Notes: generated by a model from the letters alone, not told the origin. Counted from the stretch's first letter, positions 25,100 to 33,778 are shown. The stretch is 64,000 nucleotides of DNA from Polyangiaceae bacterium (GCA_013361525.1 JABFXY010000072.1:1-64000); one strand, 5' to 3'. A program made the numbers and translations.

Positions 25100-27754
25100 G
25101 TGTCGAAGAACCTTGAGCTCACGTTCGCCTCGAAGGAAGACTCGCTCGACGTCCGGAGATTCTCCATCGTCGAGCGGCTCAATGGATTGTTTGCGATCGA
25201 AGTCGTCGCACGGAGCCCCATTTCCGATCTCGATCTCGAGAGCATCGTCGGCCACGGCGCATCGTTCCGAATCGTCGGCGACGCGCGTCTCGCCGACCCA
25301 CGTCTGCGCGCGTGGACGGGGGTCTGCAGCCACCTCGAGCAGCTCCAAGGCGAAGAGACGGGCCTCAGTACCTATCGCCTGGTGATCGTCCCCGGCCTCT
25401 GGCGGACGACACTTCGCACGAACATCCGGATCTTTCAGCGCATCTCGATCCCGGACATCGTCACCAAGGTGCTCTCGGAGTGGGAAATCACCGCCGAGCC
25501 CCGCCTGAGCGAGACGTATCCGAAGCACGAATACCGAGTCCAATACATGGAAACGGACTTCGCCTTCGTCAGCCGCATGCTCGAGGAAGCAGGCATCAGC
25601 TACTTCTTCGAATTCGACGCGGGCGACGGGAATGCTCCGGCGAAGACGAAGCTCGTACTCCACGACGCCCCGCAAAAGGGTGAGCTGCGTTCGGGAGCGC
25701 TGCCTTTCGTCGACGGCATGACCCACGAGGGGCGCTCCGAGTTCGCCGCAAAGGTCCGTGTGTCGACGGAAGCGCGGGCCGGCGACTTCACGATCCGGGA
25801 TCATGATTTTCGCCTGCGCCCGGACTACCAGCTCATCCAAGAGCACAAGTTGGGTGTCGACCGCGAGCTCGGGCTCGAACGGTACGAATATCTACCGGGC
25901 TCGTACGCCGTCGAGTCGCAGGGATCGCCGCTTCCCATGGCGGACCATCGCGGCCTCTACAAGTCCGACGAGCAATACGGAAAACGCCGAGCGCGTCTGC
26001 TGCTCGAGGCGGAGCGGGCGGGCCGTCGCATCGTGGAGCTCGAGACCAACGCCGTCGACATCGCGCCGGGCACGCTGTTCACCATCTCGGGCCACCCCCG
26101 CAGCGATCTTCAAAAGCCGCTGCTCGTCACCGAGATGCGCCTGGAGGGCAACCACGACGGGCAATACAAGTTCGTCGGACGCGCCGTCTTCACCGAAGAC
26201 GTCTATCGACCGGCCCGGGCGACGCCGCGGCCGCGGATTCTCGGCGTGCAGAGCGCGCTGGTCGTCGGCCCGCCCGGCGAAGAGATTCACACCGACGAAT
26301 TCGGCCGCGTACGCGTGCAGTTCCATTGGGACCGCGAGCACGGCTACGACGATGAGAGCTCCTGTTGGATCCGTGTGAGCCAAGCCTGGGCCGGCCTCGG
26401 ATACGGGATGATGAACTTGCCGCGCATCGGACAAGAGGTGCTCGTCGAGTTCTTCGACGGTGACCCCGATCGTCCGGTCATCACGGGGCGCGTCTACAAC
26501 AACACGTCGCGCGTGCCTTACAAGCTCCCCGACGACAAAACGAAGAGCGGGTGGAAGTCCGACAGCTCACCAGGGTCGAACGGCTTCAACGAGCTCATGT
26601 TCGACGACAAGAAGGGCGCCGAGCAGGTCCATCTGCAGGCAGAGCGCGACTACAGCGAAGTCGTCAAACACGACCAAACGTCGACGGTGCTCAATGACCG
26701 CTCGGCGTCGATCACCTCGAACGACTCCACGACCGTGGGCAAGAGCCTATCGGTCAACGTCGGTGAGTCGGTCTCCACGGTTGTCGGTCAGGCAATGACG
26801 TACGACGTCGGCAAGCTCCACGTCGTCAGCGTCGAGAACGGCACGAGCATCACGATCTCCAAGGACCTCATCGCGCTGAAGACCTCGGGCGCCGCCATTA
26901 CGCTGAGCGGACAGGACATCGTGATCGAGGCGCAAGGTCAGGTGATCGTCCGCGGCAAAGACACGACGTACGTCCACTCGACGAAGGAGATCTTCGTCGA
27001 TGCGCCGATGACGTACATCAATACGCAACAGGCCAGCGAAGCCGTCCTGCCCGAGGTGACGGCGGTGCAAACACCGGCCGCCCCGGGCTCGGCGGGCGCG
27101 ATCAACGACGCACGGATGCGGCTACAGGGCCGAGGCGAGGTATCTTTGCCGGGCGGCTACGACGAAGCGTCACCCAATACGTTCTTGCGCAAGCCGCCTG
27201 CGACACCGGCCGACGCCGCGAAGGAGATCCGCATCGATCCGGCTGCTGCGGCGCAGATCGCCAAGGCCGTCGCGTCCGGCAATCCGATCGAAGCACTCGA
27301 GCAGGCGACCGCCGCGGGCCTCTTGAAAGAGGACTTCGGAAAGGCATTGACGTTGTTCAAGGCTGCGAAGACCTTGAAAGAGACGAAAGGCCTGAGCTTG
27401 CTGGCAATCCCCGAATTGAAAGAAGCCGTCGGGAGCGTCGTCACCGAGCCGATCATCGGCGGCCTCTCCGGACTGGACATCGCGGACATCGTCAATTCCG
27501 GCGACGAGCTGGGGATCTGGCACGTCGGCGAGGGAACGAAGAGCGCAATCGAAAACGTCAAACAGTACCTCGGCCGCAAGACGGAGGCCGCACCCTCGTC
27601 GGTGGACGGCGGGCAGCTCGATCGAGATATCCAAGCGGGACAGCAACAGGGCATGAGCCAGGAGAAGGCACAGTCACGCGCCCTTTCGCTTCAAGGGGTC
27701 GCCATGTACGTCGGCGATCTCGCTGGCCGCTTCACGAAGATCCCCACGGGTTGA
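25100..27754 (+). CDS. vgrG: Type VI secretion spike protein VgrG with C-terminal extension
   Basis: An 884-residue VgrG, the trimeric tip of the T6SS needle. The gp27-like part covers about 1-390 (LFAIEVVARSP; FVSRMLEEAGISYFF; GELRSGALPFVDG), the gp5/OB part follows (GEEIHTDEFGRVRVQFHWDRE; SCWIRVSQAWAG; MNLPRIGQEVLVEFFDGDPDRP), and a β-helix/DUF2345-like section runs to about 640. From there to the end is a 240-residue Ala/Lys/Glu-rich extension not found in standard VgrG proteins. GTG start with GGAAGGA nine bases upstream. It sits directly between the DUF2169 adaptor and the chaperone/effector genes and so is probably the dedicated carrier. Confidence 0.93.
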   Translation: MSKNLELTFASKEDSLDVRRFSIVERLNGLFAIEVVARSPISDLDLESIVGHGASFRIVGDARLADPRLRAWTGVCSHLEQLQGEETGLSTYRLVIVPGLWRTTLRTNIRIFQRISIPDIVTKVLSEWEITAEPRLSETYPKHEYRVQYMETDFAFVSRMLEEAGISYFFEFDAGDGNAPAKTKLVLHDAPQKGELRSGALPFVDGMTHEGRSEFAAKVRVSTEARAGDFTIRDHDFRLRPDYQLIQEHKLGVDRELGLERYEYLPGSYAVESQGSPLPMADHRGLYKSDEQYGKRRARLLLEAERAGRRIVELETNAVDIAPGTLFTISGHPRSDLQKPLLVTEMRLEGNHDGQYKFVGRAVFTEDVYRPARATPRPRILGVQSALVVGPPGEEIHTDEFGRVRVQFHWDREHGYDDESSCWIRVSQAWAGLGYGMMNLPRIGQEVLVEFFDGDPDRPVITGRVYNNTSRVPYKLPDDKTKSGWKSDSSPGSNGFNELMFDDKKGAEQVHLQAERDYSEVVKHDQTSTVLNDRSASITSNDSTTVGKSLSVNVGESVSTVVGQAMTYDVGKLHVVSVENGTSITISKDLIALKTSGAAITLSGQDIVIEAQGQVIVRGKDTTYVHSTKEIFVDAPMTYINTQQASEAVLPEVTAVQTPAAPGSAGAINDARMRLQGRGEVSLPGGYDEASPNTFLRKPPATPADAAKEIRIDPAAAAQIAKAVASGNPIEALEQATAAGLLKEDFGKALTLFKAAKTLKETKGLSLLAIPELKEAVGSVVTEPIIGGLSGLDIADIVNSGDELGIWHVGEGTKSAIENVKQYLGRKTEAAPSSVDGGQLDRDIQAGQQQGMSQEKAQSRALSLQGVAMYVGDLAGRFTKIPTG

Positions 27755-27766
27755 AGGAGCCTTCCG

Positions 27767-28201
27767 ATGGCACGCTTTGAAAACAGCGACGTATCGTTCG
27801 ATGTCCCGAGCGATTGGCAAGACAAGACCATCGTGGCCTTTGCCGCGCCGGTCCCGGCGGGGAAACAATCGACGGCCACCGTCGTGATGACCAAAGAGCC
27901 GGTTCGCCAGGGCGAGACGCTATCGCGGTATGCGGACCGGCAGCTCGTCGAGCTCGCGAAGAAGCTCCCCGGCTTCGAGCTCACCGACCGCAAAGACGCC
28001 GCCACGGGCGGTCAGCCCGTCGTCGAGCTGAGCTTTTCGTGGAAGGGCGGCGCCGGCTGGGTCGATCAGCGAATGATCATCGGCGTCACCAAACAAGGTA
28101 TCGCGCTCAACCTGGCGGCGACGACGCCGCGCGCCGACACTGCGAAATACGCTGCGACCTTCGACCGCATCTTCTCGAGCGTGAAGCTCGACGGAGGCTG
28201 A
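27767..28201 (+). CDS. EagR/DcrB-family effector chaperone
   Basis: A 144-residue single-domain protein of the DcrB/DUF1795 fold, the family of EagR chaperones. Such chaperones bind the N-terminal transmembrane helices of prePAAR effectors in the cytoplasm and keep them soluble until loading on VgrG. The sequence fits: an FDVPSDWQDKTIVAF start, ETLSRYADRQLVELAKKLPG helix and a closing FDRIFSSVKL. There is no signal peptide, unlike DcrB itself. AAGGAG is seven bases before the ATG. It lies between vgrG and the prePAAR effector, exactly where EagR genes are found. Confidence 0.85.
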   Translation: MARFENSDVSFDVPSDWQDKTIVAFAAPVPAGKQSTATVVMTKEPVRQGETLSRYADRQLVELAKKLPGFELTDRKDAATGGQPVVELSFSWKGGAGWVDQRMIIGVTKQGIALNLAATTPRADTAKYAATFDRIFSSVKLDGG

Positions 28202-28209
28202 AGGACACC

Positions 28210-29838
28210 ATGAGCGCGCTCGAGGCGGCACGGTTCGGAGACGAAATCGGGCACACCCATGCGCTCCTCGGGTTTCTCGCCGGAGCCGTGGTCGGCGCCC
28301 TGTTCGCCGTCGCCATCATTGCGCTGACCGGCGGAGCCGCGCTCGTGGTGGTCGCAGGGGCGGTGCTGGCAGGCGCGGGCAGCGGTGCGCTCGCCGGGGC
28401 GGAGCTCGGGGCGACGTGCGACGCCGAGCGGGTCGGTCCGATAGCGACAGGATCGAGCACCGTCATCATAGGAAGAGACTCGAGACGGGCGGCCCGCGCG
28501 GGCGTCGACCTGGTCCAGTGCAAACAACACGATAAGAAGCTCATCGCGCAGGGCAGCGAGACGGTCGTCTTCGGCGAAGGACCGGGCGCGCCGCTCGGGC
28601 TCGCGGCTCGCAAGTCCGAGCGCACGCAATGCGACGGTAAAATCAGCGAGGGCTGGGCGACCGTCCTCATCGGCGGCCCCACGCAGACCGTCGTCGAGAT
28701 CGAGCCCGAGGTGCCGGTCGAGCTCCGTTGGCTCGCCATCGGCATGATTGTCGTCGGCGGCGGATTGGGGATCATCGCGGGGCTCGCGGCCGGCGTCACC
28801 GCTTGTGCGGTGGGCGCCATCTCCGGCGGCGTCATCAGCTTCGTCGGCGGCAAAATCGGTGAGTGGGTCGGCGCAGGGATCGGCGGCCTCTTCGGCGGCA
28901 AAGGCGCAGAGCGCGGTCGCATCATCGGCGGATTCTTCGGCGGCGATCTCTTCAGCCTCGGCGTGAGCAAGCTCGCTGCCGCAAATCCGGAGAGCCGGTT
29001 CGCCAAAGCACTCAAATCGGTCAGCGCCGAGGGCGTGCACGACCGCCAGCGAATCGCGCAGCGGGCGCGAAACCTGGAAGCAATACGCAACAAGGACTTG
29101 TCCGAGATTCGGCGAATCGCAGCCGCCCCGGGCATGCGCGGCGACCAAATCGAAGCGCGGATGCTGGTCGCCAAAGAGTTCTATTACAAGAATGGATACA
29201 AGCCGTCGGACATCCGCGGCCACTTGAGCGGTACCGACTTCACGAAGCCGGTGAAGACGTACACGCTGAACGGCGATACCACGTTCAACATGGCCCAAGC
29301 GCCCGGCGGCCGGCCGGGCAACTACCTCGCAAAGGACGCGGGGACCGAGATGTCGAGATTGGGTATCGGACCGCTATCGCGCAATCGCGCGACCGGCGAA
29401 GTGGTACCCAAACAGGTCTCCGAGGTCACGGTGAAGGGCGGGACGACCGTGCTCGAATCGACGTCTTCGCCAAAGAAGGACTTTTGGAGCATCTCGGCCA
29501 GCGGCAAGTATGCGCAAGAGGTCCAGAGCTCGAAAGGGGGCGCGCAGCAGATCGTCACGCCGAAGACCGGCGCCGATCCCGACACGGGTAATCCGGCTTA
29601 TGTGTCGGTGGGTCCCCCGAGGCCGGCGACCCAAGCCGAGCTCGGCGCCGGAACGCCGACGACACCTCGCCCCGGCATCGAAGACCCCAACGCGGTGCCT
29701 TACAAAACCGAATACACATCGGTCCCTGTTCGTGGTGACGGCGAGCACAAGGTGCCCGACCCGGGCGGCTCGGGCTGGACCGTCATCGACGGCGCCAACA
29801 AGGCGGGCGAGGAAAGCGACAAGGGAGGAAAGCCGTGA
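28210..29838 (+). CDS. prePAAR transmembrane T6SS effector with C-terminal putative toxin
   Basis: A 542-residue effector. Residues 6-15 match the prePAAR motif AARxxDxxxH exactly (AARFGDEIGH). Transmembrane region 1 spans about 18-70, the PAAR domain about 75-165 (VGPIATGSSTVIIG; LIAQGSETVVFG; ISEGWATVLIGG), and transmembrane region 2 about 178-260 with Gly-rich helices. From about residue 265 to the end is a cytoplasmic-type C-terminal region: a helical part (EIRRIAAAPGMRGDQIEARM), an FYYKNGYKPSDIRGHLSGTDF segment split at residue ~335, and GRPGNYLAKDAGTEMSRLGI. The latter recalls polymorphic toxin type 46 proteins, but I cannot confirm that. The start follows AAGGAC by a few bases, and the stop overlaps the immunity gene by 4 nt. 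Confidence 0.85.
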   Translation: MSALEAARFGDEIGHTHALLGFLAGAVVGALFAVAIIALTGGAALVVVAGAVLAGAGSGALAGAELGATCDAERVGPIATGSSTVIIGRDSRRAARAGVDLVQCKQHDKKLIAQGSETVVFGEGPGAPLGLAARKSERTQCDGKISEGWATVLIGGPTQTVVEIEPEVPVELRWLAIGMIVVGGGLGIIAGLAAGVTACAVGAISGGVISFVGGKIGEWVGAGIGGLFGGKGAERGRIIGGFFGGDLFSLGVSKLAAANPESRFAKALKSVSAEGVHDRQRIAQRARNLEAIRNKDLSEIRRIAAAPGMRGDQIEARMLVAKEFYYKNGYKPSDIRGHLSGTDFTKPVKTYTLNGDTTFNMAQAPGGRPGNYLAKDAGTEMSRLGIGPLSRNRATGEVVPKQVSEVTVKGGTTVLESTSSPKKDFWSISASGKYAQEVQSSKGGAQQIVTPKTGADPDTGNPAYVSVGPPRPATQAELGAGTPTTPRPGIEDPNAVPYKTEYTSVPVRGDGEHKVPDPGGSGWTVIDGANKAGEESDKGGKP

Positions 29839-30188
29839 GCGACGACCAGATCGACCCGCGGGTATTCGAAGAGCCTCCGCCGGTATTGCCCAATCGACGC
29901 GCATTCTTCCAGCGCCTCTCGGAGACGATCGATACCGTCGAGCGCTTCAAGAAGATGGATCCGGCCCCAGCCGCCGCGGAGTTTTGGGATCAGTTCTTGG
30001 TGCAGCTCACGACCATGAAGAAGTGGGCGTCAGCGGAAGAGGGTCCGTCGGAGCACCAAAAAGAGCTCGTCAACGTGGGGTGGCTGGCCCTGCGCGAGTT
30101 CGAGGAGGACCCGAGCCCGCGCATGCAGAAGCTGAAAGACGATATCGTCGCGGTCGACGAGTATTTCCGCGTCTGGCCGGAGGGGTGA
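29835..30188 (+). CDS. Putative immunity protein
   Basis: A 117-residue soluble, acidic and helical protein with no signal peptide (FFQRLSETIDTVERF; FWDQFLVQLTTMKKWA; KLKDDIVAVDEYFRVW). The GTG start overlaps the effector stop (GTGA), the usual layout for T6SS effector/immunity pairs. The lack of a signal peptide implies a toxin that acts in the cytoplasm. I recognise no family; the assignment rests on position, size and overlap. Confidence 0.65.
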   Translation: MSDDQIDPRVFEEPPPVLPNRRAFFQRLSETIDTVERFKKMDPAPAAAEFWDQFLVQLTTMKKWASAEEGPSEHQKELVNVGWLALREFEEDPSPRMQKLKDDIVAVDEYFRVWPEG

Positions 30189-30201
30189 GGGCGCGGCCCG
30201 C

Positions 30202-32130
30202 TCACGGCGGTCCGAGCGAGTTCGAGCGACGCAAAATGAGCCCATGGTCGCCCACCGCCCAAACATCCTCGGTCGTCGCGACGCTCGCATTGACACGTAG
30301 TCGCCCGGAGGGCACGTCGGCCCAGGTTTGCCCGTCGTAATGCAGCACGTCGAATCCGAATGACCAAACATCGTTCGGCGCGGAGCCGGACAAGGTGCCA
30401 CTGCTGTTCGCGACGGAATCGATCTCGGTGAACACCGAGCCATCCCAATGGGCGAATTTGGGCGACTCGAGGAATACGTCGCGAACAACCCATAGGTCGG
30501 TCGGCCCCGATCCCCACAACAGCCCGAACGACTCGTCCCGACCGTTGGCCGGGGAAAAGTCCGTTTCGGGATAGTCCCAAGTCGTGCCGTCCCAATGCAG
30601 CAAGTTGTCGCCCGACGCCCACGCTTCGGTTGGCGAGAAGGCGACGATCGAGAGCGCATTCAGGTCCTCGCCGACCGGCGTCCAGCTGGAGCCGTCGAAG
30701 TGAAGAGGCGGCGCGTCGCTCTGGAGGAGCCAAACGTCGTTCGGCCCCGAGCCCGCAATGGTCAGGTACGAGCCGAAGGAGTCCGTCGCCGGGACAGCCA
30801 CCTCGCAGAACGTTTCGCCATCCCCTCGAAGCACGCGATCGCCGTCGGTGATCCACACATCGGTCGGACCGGATCCCCAAATGGCCGTCAGGCTGCGATC
30901 GCCGAGCTTGCCGCGCCTGATGTCTTCACCATCGGTGCGCACGACGGCACCTTCGCCACCGACGAACCACACGTCGTCGGGGGCGGCGGCCCACGCTTGC
31001 GCGAGGGGCGGTTCCGAGAGACCGAAGTCCTCCTTCCAGACCGTCCCGTCCCAATGATTGGCCGCCGTGTAAGCCCCCGCGACGATGTCCGTCGCGCTTC
31101 TTCCCGCGATGGTAAAACCGATCGGCTCGAGGCGAGTCCAAGTCGACCCGTCGAAATGGAGCGTGTCGGTGTCGCCGAGTAGCCACACGTCGTTCGGACC
31201 GGTGCCCCACACCGACGAGAACGATTGTGACTCGCTCGTTGCGACCGGAATCGTGACCGGTACGAACCCGGAAGCATTCCCGCGGAGGACCACGCCGTTA
31301 CGCCCGGCGATCCACACGTCCGAAGGCGTGGCCGCGTACACGCTCTCGAGCCATTCGTTCGCGTCGACCGGGACCTCCAGCCATTGCATCCCGTCGAAAT
31401 GGTAGACGGCACCGTCGATGCCGGAATGGCTGCCGACCGCCCATACGTCCAGCGGGCCGGTGCCGTGGACGGCAAAGAGCGATGGGTCGTCGGGGAGTGT
31501 GATGGCCGACCACGTTCCGCTGTAATGACCAATCGCGCCGAAGTTGCCGACCGTCCAGACGTCGTTCGGCCCGCTCGCCCACACGCCGTAGAGGGCGCTC
31601 GGCTCGGGCAGCTCCGAGACGGTCCAAATCGAGCCGTCGAAATGCGCGAGCAAGCTCCCCTCGCCGACGGCCCAGACATCGGAGTCGCTGACGGCGGTGA
31701 TGGACGAGATTGCCATCTTCGTCGGAAGGCGATGGACGACGCCGGTGCCGTCTTTCCACGAAGCGATGGTGTTGTTCGAGGCCGCGTACGCCGTGCCCGA
31801 AGGCGACATCGCGACCGGGCCGACGTGTTCCATCGGTGCGGGGTAGACGATGCAGATCCCCGATTGAGGATCACACGCGGGGAAGCCCGACCATTCGATC
31901 GCCGATTCGGGCAGCGGCTCGAAGGCGAGCGTCGTACATCCGGGCTCACCGCCGCCGGTCGACGTCGTCATCGTCCCCGACGACTCTCCCCCTTGCGAAG
32001 AACCTCCGCCGCCGGTGCCCCCCGCACCTCCCGGCGCGTCCCCTGGATCGCTGTCGCCGCAGCCGGCGGCCGCGGGTGCGATCATCGAGAGCATTGCGAA
32101 GCCGAAAAGAAGGAAGGAGCGCGATCTCAT
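30202..32130 (-). CDS. Secreted lipoprotein with GPNDVW β-propeller-like repeats
   Basis: A 642-residue lipoprotein from ATG 32130, preceded by GGAGG-type sequence (an ATG at 32151 is possible). The signal peptide ends in APAAAGC, and a Gly/Ser/Thr linker leads to at least ten repeats of about 45-50 residues built on the pattern G(S/T)GPNDVW...G...LHFDGSSW. These resemble β-propeller blades of the kind seen in many myxobacterial surface proteins. The function is unknown; propellers of this type often bind ligands or partner proteins. It converges on the immunity gene with a 13-nt gap. Confidence 0.78.
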   Translation of the reverse strand: MRSRSFLLFGFAMLSMIAPAAAGCGDSDPGDAPGGAGGTGGGGSSQGGESSGTMTTSTGGGEPGCTTLAFEPLPESAIEWSGFPACDPQSGICIVYPAPMEHVGPVAMSPSGTAYAASNNTIASWKDGTGVVHRLPTKMAISSITAVSDSDVWAVGEGSLLAHFDGSIWTVSELPEPSALYGVWASGPNDVWTVGNFGAIGHYSGTWSAITLPDDPSLFAVHGTGPLDVWAVGSHSGIDGAVYHFDGMQWLEVPVDANEWLESVYAATPSDVWIAGRNGVVLRGNASGFVPVTIPVATSESQSFSSVWGTGPNDVWLLGDTDTLHFDGSTWTRLEPIGFTIAGRSATDIVAGAYTAANHWDGTVWKEDFGLSEPPLAQAWAAAPDDVWFVGGEGAVVRTDGEDIRRGKLGDRSLTAIWGSGPTDVWITDGDRVLRGDGETFCEVAVPATDSFGSYLTIAGSGPNDVWLLQSDAPPLHFDGSSWTPVGEDLNALSIVAFSPTEAWASGDNLLHWDGTTWDYPETDFSPANGRDESFGLLWGSGPTDLWVVRDVFLESPKFAHWDGSVFTEIDSVANSSGTLSGSAPNDVWSFGFDVLHYDGQTWADVPSGRLRVNASVATTEDVWAVGDHGLILRRSNSLGPP

Positions 32131-32320
32131 TGGGACCGCGCCGAGTGCCATTGTCGTGCCACGCGCTCGCCTCTCGATTCGCGTCAGGCGGATCGCGATT
32201 TCGTCGCGACAAGCGTCGTGCGCGCAATGGATCGCACGTGAAGCGCCGTTTGCGGCGAAGCCCAGCACCGCGAAACAACGGCGCGCCGCGGGTCCGGAGC
32301 CCGCGGCGCGTGTGGCTCGA

Positions 32321-32620
32321 TCACGACAGCTTCGCGGCGAGCAAATCGACGGGATCGATCTTCGGCGGCTCGGCGAGGAGCTCACCGGCCTTTGCCATGA
32401 GCGCCGCCGCAATGGGCCCCTCGAGGTGAGCTTTGCGCGCACGGTCATCGGGGAACGCGTCGAAGATGCCGAACTCGTTCTTCGACAAGCGCAGCGCGAA
32501 CCACACGATGGTGCCCGGCTCGTTCTGCGCGAGGGGCAGCGCGCTCGCGAGGAACGACGCGACCTCTTCTTCTTTGCCGGGCTTTGCGACGAGACGAGCC
32601 AAAAGGGCGACCTTGACCAT
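32321..32620 (-). CDS. Antibiotic biosynthesis monooxygenase-type (ABM) protein
   Basis: A 99-residue single ferredoxin-like domain (VALLARLVAKPGKEEEVASF; EPGTIVWFALRL; FGIFDAFPDDRARKAHL). ABM proteins are small cofactor-free monooxygenases or heme-degrading enzymes that act on quinones and similar rings; many are uncharacterised. AAGGAG precedes the ATG. It is divergent from the GlxA-type regulator at 32805 and shares the palindromic region between them, so it is a plausible target of that regulator. Confidence 0.85.
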   Translation of the reverse strand: MVKVALLARLVAKPGKEEEVASFLASALPLAQNEPGTIVWFALRLSKNEFGIFDAFPDDRARKAHLEGPIAAALMAKAGELLAEPPKIDPVDLLAAKLS

Positions 32621-32692
32621 GATTGTCTTCTCCTTCGGAGCGCCGACGAGGCGTCCGTGGCACGCAACCTAGCGACGGCTCGTTCGACGGGT

Positions 32693-32772
32693 CAGTGGCG
32701 CAAACGACAACGTCGGATGCGTTTTCGCCACTGGCGGGATCGCTATCGTTCTTGACGATTTCGCCACCGGCG
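32693..32772. promoter_or_regulatory. Divergent control region with repeated CGCCAC palindromes
   Basis: CAGTGGCGCAAACG (32693-32706) pairs with CGTTTTCGCCACTG (32720-32733) with one mismatch over 14 bp. TTTCGCCACTGGCG (32723-32736) is repeated directly as TTTCGCCACCGGCG at 32759-32772, 36 bp further on. The motif thus occurs three times between two divergent genes, one of which encodes an AraC/GlxA-type regulator. It is the likely operator set. Confidence 0.6.
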
Positions 32773-32804
32773 AACGGCCAATCTCGAATGCTAGAGTCGC
32801 GTCC

Positions 32805-33761
32805 ATGCGCGTCTCCGTGCTCGTCCTCGACGGCGTCTTCGACAGTGGGCTTTCGGTCATCCTCGATACGCTCGAGACGGCGAACGCGCTCGCACCGGAG
32901 ACTCGACAGGCTCCTCGTTACGACGTGACGCTGTGTGGCCTGCGCAAGCGAGCAACGACCCATCACGGCCTTCGCCTCGAGCTGGAGTCGCTTTCGGCCC
33001 GCGCGCGCCCGGACGTGGTGTTCGTCCCTGCGCTCGGCGCAAAGACGATCGAGACGATATCGGCGGCGCTCGAGCGATCCGACGTGGCGGAGACGGCGCA
33101 GCTGCTGCGCGCATGGAAGAAGTCCGGCGCGCGCATCGCGGGCGCGTGCACGGCGACGTTCGTCCTCGCCCAATCGGGGATCCTCGACGGCGGCCGCGCG
33201 ACGACGACATGGTGGCTGTCGCCGGTGTTTCGTGAGCGCTTCCCGGGGGTCGCCCTCGACGATTCACAAATGGTGGTGGAGTCGGGGCGCGTCGTGACCG
33301 CCGGCGCGGCGCTCGCGCACGTGGATCTCGCGCTGTGGCTCGTCCGCCAGGCGAGCCCGTCGCTCGCACGCGCGACGGCGCGGCACCTCGTCTTCGACGC
33401 GCGGCCTTCCCAAGCCGCGTTTGCGATGCCGGATCACCTCGCGCACGCCGACCCGCTGGTCGAACGCTTCGAGCAATGGGCGCGCAAACACCTGACGGAT
33501 TTCGATCTGCACCAGGCCGCGCGATCGGTTGGTGCGAGCGGGCGCACGCTCGAGCGCCGTGTGCGAACGGTGCTCGGTCGATCGCCCCTCTCCTACGTGC
33601 AGGATCTGCGGGTCGAGCAGGCCGTGCATCGATTGCAGACGACGAAGGACACGATCGACGAGATTGCCTCGGCCGTCGGTTATCGCGACGGCGTCACGCT
33701 CCGCACGCTGCTCAGACGAAAGACTGGACGCGGGATCCGAGAGCTGCGCGCTCTCGGATGA
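32805..33761 (+). CDS. GlxA-type AraC-family transcriptional regulator
   Basis: A 318-residue regulator with an N-terminal DJ-1/PfpI (class I glutamine amidotransferase-like) sensor domain at about 1-190 (VLVLDGVFDSG; DVVFVPALGAK; IAGACTATFVLAQSGILDG) and a C-terminal AraC helix-turn-helix pair at about 225-318 (HQAARSVGASGRTLERRVR; GYRDGVTLRTLLRRKTG). Proteins of this type control catabolic or detoxification genes. The candidate nucleophilic Cys sits in GACTATF. It probably regulates itself and the divergent ABM gene. Confidence 0.9.
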   Translation: MRVSVLVLDGVFDSGLSVILDTLETANALAPETRQAPRYDVTLCGLRKRATTHHGLRLELESLSARARPDVVFVPALGAKTIETISAALERSDVAETAQLLRAWKKSGARIAGACTATFVLAQSGILDGGRATTTWWLSPVFRERFPGVALDDSQMVVESGRVVTAGAALAHVDLALWLVRQASPSLARATARHLVFDARPSQAAFAMPDHLAHADPLVERFEQWARKHLTDFDLHQAARSVGASGRTLERRVRTVLGRSPLSYVQDLRVEQAVHRLQTTKDTIDEIASAVGYRDGVTLRTLLRRKTGRGIRELRALG

Positions 33762-33778
33762 CCGCTTGCCGCGTGTTT

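Noticed and set aside
23044..30188. Genomic island or prophage boundaries around the T6SS cargo operon
   Set aside because: No integrase, tRNA, direct repeat ends or clear base-composition shift could be seen at either side.
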